This document shows positions 59,245-64,000 of a stretch of DNA of 64,000 nt, piece after piece. Made by a program: the position numbers and the translations under genes. Under the pieces are notes generated by a model that was not told where the DNA came from, did no database searches, and saw only the letters and a program-made list of their open reading frames with translations. How positions within the stretch are numbered: position 1 is the stretch's first letter; every line of letters starts with the position of its first letter. The DNA is taken from NCBI GenBank assembly GCA_903900705.1, contig CAIUOG010000055.1, forward strand, positions 1 to 64,000, written 5' to 3'. Source of the DNA: an uncultured Acidobacteriia bacterium. Lineage in GTDB: Bacteria > Acidobacteriota > Terriglobia > Bryobacterales > Bryobacteraceae.

Positions 59245-59803
59245 CGCCGATCTTCCACAGTCCGTAGCCCACCGCCTGCCGGAACCAGAGCCACCACTTC
59301 CTGGGACCACTCAGATCGGCGGCTTCCCGGGGCGAGCCATAGACCGTAAAACCTTCCTGCCGCAGGATCCGCTTTACCCGGAACAGATGGTAGCCGTCGC
59401 TGACGATGATGCAGGAGCGCAGACCCATCCGGCGCAGGATTTCCGAGGCCGCTGAGAGCGACCAGGCAGTGCTGCCGCCCTCGTTCTCGACGATGATGGC
59501 TTCAGCCGGGATGCCGCGGTCAATCAGATAAGACCGGCCGACATCGCCTTCCGTAAAAGAGGGATCTCCACCCGGACCACCGGTGGTCATGATGTAGGGA
59601 GCCAGGCGCTGGCCGTAGAGATGGATAGCGTGGTCGAGCCGCAGCTTCAGGACGGGCGAGGGATGCCCACGATACTCCGCGGCGCCCATGACCATAATGA
59701 CGTCCGCCGGGCGAGCTTCATCGAGCGTGCTTTCCCGCCCGATCCGCGCGGAGAGCGCGATCAGGTAGCCGAGCACGAAAGTGACGAGTACCATGGCCAG
59801 CAA
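59234..59803 (-). CDS. YdcF/ElyC-type DUF218 protein
   Basis: DVIMVMGAAEYRGHPSPVLKLRLDHAIHLY, IIVENEGGSTAWSLSAASEIL, CIIVSDGYHLFRVKRIL. Confidence 0.9.
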   Translation of the reverse strand: MLAMVLVTFVLGYLIALSARIGRESTLDEARPADVIMVMGAAEYRGHPSPVLKLRLDHAIHLYGQRLAPYIMTTGGPGGDPSFTEGDVGRSYLIDRGIPAEAIIVENEGGSTAWSLSAASEILRRMGLRSCIIVSDGYHLFRVKRILRQEGFTVYGSPREAADLSGPRKWWLWFRQAVGYGLWKIGVRV

Positions 59804-59892
59804 AGCGGCCCCGCGCCTGAGGTAAGTTCCTATGATTTCTATATTCTAGGGGATAGGGCCTGCCCCTGGGGTATTCTGAGGTCACCAACACC

Positions 59893-60702
59893 TTGTCTCA
59901 ACACAATTTTCCATCCGCCCCCCGCGTCGAGAACATCACCAGCCCCGCGAATTCGCTGGTCAAAGAGATCCGGCGGGCCGCGGGCCGCGGCAGCCTCACC
60001 ACCGAAGGCCTCTGTATAGCCGAAAGCTTCCACCTGCTGGAAGAAGCTCTCCGCAGTGGCCGCGAGGTGCCGGCGGTCCTGGTGGCCGAATCGACCTATA
60101 AAGCTTCGGCCTTCGAATCCCTGGCGCGAGTCCTGATCCTGCCGGACGCCCTGTTTCAGACCATCAGCACCACGGAGGCGAGCCAGGGCGTGATCGCCCT
60201 CGTGAAGCCGCCTCGCTGGCAGGTGGCGGATGTGTTCCGGGGCAAGAGTCTGGTCGTTGTGCTGGACGGCATTCAGGACCCCGGCAATGCGGGCGCGATC
60301 ATCCGTGCCGCGGAAGCCTTCGGGGCCTCCGGAGCGATCTTCATGAAGGGTACGGCAAGTCCGGCGAATCCGAAGACTCTGCGCGCCTCCGCGGGCTCAT
60401 TGTTCCGGCTTCCGTACACAGCCGGGCACGACGCGGAGGCGACGCGGGACGCGCTGCAAAAGGAACGCGTCGTGGTCTTCGCGGCCATGCCCTACACCGG
60501 TTCAGAACACCTGGCGGAAGATGTGGATCTGACGCGGCGCTGCGCTCTGGTCATCGGCAGCGAGGGCCATGGGATCGGCCCGGAACTGATGTCGATCGCC
60601 GAGCCCGTCGCCGTACCCACCGCAGGCGTGGAGTCATTGAACGCCGCCGTCGCGGCCGCGGTACTGCTCTACGAAGCGAGGCGGCAGAGGGGCCCCGCAT
60701 GA
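59893..60702 (+). CDS. TrmH/SpoU-family RNA 2'-O-methyltransferase (TTG start)
   Basis: VVLDGIQDPGNAGAIIRAAEAFGASGAIF; LVIGSEGHGIGPELM; VPTAGVESLNAAVAAAVLLYE. Confidence 0.93.
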   Translation: MSQHNFPSAPRVENITSPANSLVKEIRRAAGRGSLTTEGLCIAESFHLLEEALRSGREVPAVLVAESTYKASAFESLARVLILPDALFQTISTTEASQGVIALVKPPRWQVADVFRGKSLVVVLDGIQDPGNAGAIIRAAEAFGASGAIFMKGTASPANPKTLRASAGSLFRLPYTAGHDAEATRDALQKERVVVFAAMPYTGSEHLAEDVDLTRRCALVIGSEGHGIGPELMSIAEPVAVPTAGVESLNAAVAAAVLLYEARRQRGPA

Positions 60703-62009
60703 GCCTGTTCGATGGCGAGGTCCTGGGCGGCCCCGGCCCAGAAGATCCGGACCAGAAGAGGCCTCTCGCCGACCGGCTTCGGCCGGTTTCTCTGGACGAT
60801 TATGCGGGGCAGGAACATGTTCTTGGTCCCGGGAAGCCCCTTCGCCGTCAGATCGAACAGGACCGCCTGACGTCCATCATTTTGTGGGGGCCGCCGGGAG
60901 TGGGCAAGACCACCCTCGCGCAGATCATCGCCCGCATGACGAAGAGCGAGTTTCTGCCCTTCAGCGCGGTGCTGAGCGGGATCAAAGAGATCAAAGGCGT
61001 GATGGCCGATGCCGAACGCCTGCGCAGACTTGGCCGGCGGACCATTCTTTTTGTGGATGAGATCCACCGCTTCAACCGCGCACAGCAGGACGCGTTTCTG
61101 CCCTATGTGGAAAAGGGCGATATTGTCCTGATCGGCGCGACTACTGAGAATCCGTCGTTTGAGGTGAACGCGGCGCTGCTCTCACGGTCGAAGGTTTACA
61201 TGCTGCGGGCGCTCACGAATGAAGAGATCGCCGGACTGCTGCGGAAGGCGCTCCCGCTGATTGGCGCAACGGCCTCAGAGGAGACGCTGGAGAAGATAGC
61301 GGAGGTCTCGAACGGGGATGCGCGTTCGGCTTACAACACCCTCGAAGTGGTGGCTGCCGCGAGTCCGGGCGGCGTAATTACCGACGAGGTGATGGCGGAT
61401 GCGCTGGGCCGCAAGGTTCTGCTTTACGACAAGAGTGGCGAGGAACACTATAATCTGATCTCCGCGCTTCATAAGTCCGTCCGGTCGAGCGATCCCGACG
61501 CCGCGCTTTACTGGCTGGCCCGGATGCTGGAATCGGGTGAGGACCGGATGTATATTGCGCGCCGGGTTGTGCGGATGTCGATCGAAGACATCGGTCTGGC
61601 CGATCCCCGTGCGATGGAGCAGTGCATCGCCATGCAGAAGACAGTTCATTTCCTCGGTATGCCGGAGGGGGATCTCGCGCTCGCGCAGGCGGTTCTTTAC
61701 CTCGCCGTGGCGCCGAAATCCGACGCTGCTTACAACGCGCTGGGCAGTGTGTTGAATGAGGTGCGGAACGGGCGCGCCGAACCGGTCCCGATGCACCTTC
61801 GCAATGCGCCGACCAAAGCGATGAAGAGTTGGGGATACGGCGATGGATATCAGCACGCGCATCAGTTCGAGGATGCGGTGAACGAGATGGAGTGCCACCC
61901 GGAGCCACTCGCCGGACGCCGTTGGTATCTGCCGACGGAGCGGGGCGTGGAGAAACGCATCAAAGAACGGATAGAGGAATTGCGCACGCGGCGTGGACAG
62001 CCGCTCTAA
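60699..62009 (+). CDS. rarA: Replication-associated recombination protein A (RarA/MgsA AAA ATPase)
   Basis: LADRLRPVSLDDYAGQEHVLG, GPPGVGKTTLAQ, FVDEIHRFNRAQQDAFLPYVE. Confidence 0.95.
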   Translation: MSLFDGEVLGGPGPEDPDQKRPLADRLRPVSLDDYAGQEHVLGPGKPLRRQIEQDRLTSIILWGPPGVGKTTLAQIIARMTKSEFLPFSAVLSGIKEIKGVMADAERLRRLGRRTILFVDEIHRFNRAQQDAFLPYVEKGDIVLIGATTENPSFEVNAALLSRSKVYMLRALTNEEIAGLLRKALPLIGATASEETLEKIAEVSNGDARSAYNTLEVVAAASPGGVITDEVMADALGRKVLLYDKSGEEHYNLISALHKSVRSSDPDAALYWLARMLESGEDRMYIARRVVRMSIEDIGLADPRAMEQCIAMQKTVHFLGMPEGDLALAQAVLYLAVAPKSDAAYNALGSVLNEVRNGRAEPVPMHLRNAPTKAMKSWGYGDGYQHAHQFEDAVNEMECHPEPLAGRRWYLPTERGVEKRIKERIEELRTRRGQPL

Positions 62010-62069
62010 GTCCTTTAGAAATAAGGCCAAAAAGACGTTTGCCGCTTTGCATGGTATCTTGAAAATGCC

Positions 62070-64000
62070 TTGCTTTATAAACGAATTTCACTGTCACTCA
62101 CCCTTGGGCTGGTCTGTTCCTGGAGCCTGTCGGCTCAGGCACTATACCGCAAGCCGCTGAAAGTATTGGGAGATCCGCAGTTTGTTGGCACGGCCAGCAA
62201 CCCTACACAGCTCACCACGAACGGACCGAACTGGGTGGAAGGCCGGGAATTCAGCCTCCCCTTCGGTGTGGCGCTCGACACTTCGGTGACGCCACCCAAC
62301 GTTTATATTTCCGACGCGGGCAACAACCGGGTACTCGGCTTTCAGTACGCCACGCAACTCAAGGCCGGCGCGGTGGCAGATGTCGTCATCGGGCAGGTGG
62401 ATAAATACGCCAATCTCCCGTCGACGCAGAATGGCCGCCCCACGACGGGGCTGAACCTTCCCTCCGGTCTGGCCTGTGATGCGTTTGGAAACCTTTATAT
62501 CGCCGACACTTCGAATAACCGGATTGTGCGCTATCCCCGACCGGTTTCGCAGCCCGCCGGACAGCAGTTTCCGGATCTGGTGATCGGCCAGACGTCTTTC
62601 TCGGGCCGCAGTGCGAACGCAAACGGGCTGACGGCAAGTTCGCTGTCTCTGGCCGGAACCACCGTCTCCCGGGCCGCCCTCGCATTCGATGCCCAGGGGA
62701 ATTTGTGGGTCGCAGATACCGGCAATAACCGGGTACTTCGCTACCCTGCTTCGGTGCTGAAAGCGAATCAGAACGGGCCGTCTGCCGACGTAGTTGTGGG
62801 GCAAAACGATTTCACTTCAAGAACGGCGCCGGTAAATTCCCAGAACACCAAGACCGCTCTGATCAACCCGCAGGGCATCGCATTTGATCCCGCCGGGAGG
62901 ATGTTCGTGACCGACGCGGCAGCGCGTGTAGTGGTTTATCCGGCAGGCGTGGCATCTGGTGGAGTCGCATTGAGGATTATCGGCCTGGATCCCAGTTTGC
63001 AGACGGTTGGCGGGACGACTCAGATCGCGTTGGCTGTGGGGACTCCCTTTGGCGTGACCGCAACCGCAGGCGGAATTATTGTGGCCGATACGGGCAATCA
63101 CCGCCTGATGGTTTACCCGCCGTTTGATTCGTGGCCTGTGGAATCTTCACAACTTTCCCCTTCCGCGAATGCCGTTATCGGGCAAACTTCGTACACGGCT
63201 AAGAAAGCAAATCAGGGCAATGGAGATGCTTCGGCGTCGTCGTTCAACACGCCGGTGGACCTCGCTGTTGCAGGTAACGAGTTGTATGCGGTGGATGGAC
63301 AGAATAACCGCGTACTGGTATTTCAGGTCAGCCCCTCCGGAGTGAGTGGCGCCGCGACAAGGGTGATCGGGCAATTGGATTTCCCCTATACCGGGGTCGA
63401 TTTGGTGGAAGGCAGGGAGTTCAACATCTTCTCAACGGGCGGCGCGAACGGCTCGGCGGTACTTGACCAGAGTTCCAATCCTCCTCATTTATATGTGGCG
63501 GACTCGCAGAACAACCGCATCCTGGGATTCAAGGATTTCAACAGTTTACAGAACGGGCAAAAGGCGGATCTTGTAATTGGCCAGCCCGATCTTCTTCGCA
63601 CAGTGGTGAATTATCCGTCGGGCGATCCCACGCAGCCGAACGCCCAGGGACTCCGATCCCCGACCTCGCTCGCCGTCGATTCGGCTGGCAACCTTTATGT
63701 GACGGACCTCGGGAATTCGCGGATCCTGCGCTTCCCCGCCCCGTTTGCCTCCGGTCAGACAGCGCTCGAAAATGCCGATCTTGTGCTGGGCCAGACCAGT
63801 TTCAATTCGATCGTAACGGACCCGAGCGAACGGACGATGAGCGCGCCGATTTCACTCGCTCTGACTGCGGATGCGGCCAACGCTTCCGTCAACAACAGCG
63901 GGTATCTGGTGGTGTCGGACGCCAGCCATAACCGTGTACTGTTCTTCCCCAAACCGTTCAGTAACGGCATGGCGGCGACGAAGGTACTGGGCTCCACGAA
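62070..64000 (+). CDS. Secreted NHL-repeat protein, truncated by right edge (TTG start inferred)
   Basis: Hand translation LLYKRISLSLTLGLVCSWSLSAQALYRKPLKVLGDPQFVG...NVYISDAGNNRVLGFQ; repeated VIGQ/VLGQ and GNLYVTDLGNSRILRF units to the last base. Confidence 0.85.
   Translation, partial: MLYKRISLSLTLGLVCSWSLSAQALYRKPLKVLGDPQFVGTASNPTQLTTNGPNWVEGREFSLPFGVALDTSVTPPNVYISDAGNNRVLGFQYATQLKAGAVADVVIGQVDKYANLPSTQNGRPTTGLNLPSGLACDAFGNLYIADTSNNRIVRYPRPVSQPAGQQFPDLVIGQTSFSGRSANANGLTASSLSLAGTTVSRAALAFDAQGNLWVADTGNNRVLRYPASVLKANQNGPSADVVVGQNDFTSRTAPVNSQNTKTALINPQGIAFDPAGRMFVTDAAARVVVYPAGVASGGVALRIIGLDPSLQTVGGTTQIALAVGTPFGVTATAGGIIVADTGNHRLMVYPPFDSWPVESSQLSPSANAVIGQTSYTAKKANQGNGDASASSFNTPVDLAVAGNELYAVDGQNNRVLVFQVSPSGVSGAATRVIGQLDFPYTGVDLVEGREFNIFSTGGANGSAVLDQSSNPPHLYVADSQNNRILGFKDFNSLQNGQKADLVIGQPDLLRTVVNYPSGDPTQPNAQGLRSPTSLAVDSAGNLYVTDLGNSRILRFPAPFASGQTALENADLVLGQTSFNSIVTDPSERTMSAPISLALTADAANASVNNSGYLVVSDASHNRVLFFPKPFSNGMAATKVLGST

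Noticed and set aside
57628-59310. 560-aa minus-strand ORF
   Set aside because: Antisense to a multi-TM protein; Arg/His/Gln/Glu-rich translation is the expected mirror of TM codons.

Overview
High-GC bacterial chromosome segment. Gene content suggests Acidobacteriota (Bryobacter/Solibacter-like), which is an inference only. I saw no tRNA, rRNA, CRISPR or mobile element. Main blocks are: (1) an ECF sigma / membrane anti-sigma pair followed by a cytochrome c maturation operon (ccmE-F-H-x-x-A-B-C-D), where the anti-sigma factor ends in a periplasm-side CxxCH heme motif and CcmE carries a CxxxY instead of HxxxY heme site; (2) a TonB-receptor/PepSY region, peptidases, and purQ-purL-purF; (3) a roughly 12.5 kb divergent electron-transfer island (24570-37110) with four multiheme cytochromes (45 CxxCH plus one CX3CH), three NHL-propeller proteins, a large putative beta-barrel protein, a b-type-like membrane protein and a membrane-anchored Fe-S/flavin oxidoreductase; (4) SoxC/cytochrome sulfite dehydrogenase, M28 and M20 peptidases, and two sulfatases; (5) a glycan-type operon with epimerase, methyltransferase, split transketolase, GT2 and two multi-TM proteins; (6) TrmH-like methyltransferase, rarA, and an NHL-repeat protein running off the right edge. 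The strongest candidates for an undescribed system are the electron-transfer island and the sigma/heme-motif anti-sigma pair placed in front of a variant Ccm operon. Similarity statements come from reading motifs, not from database searches.
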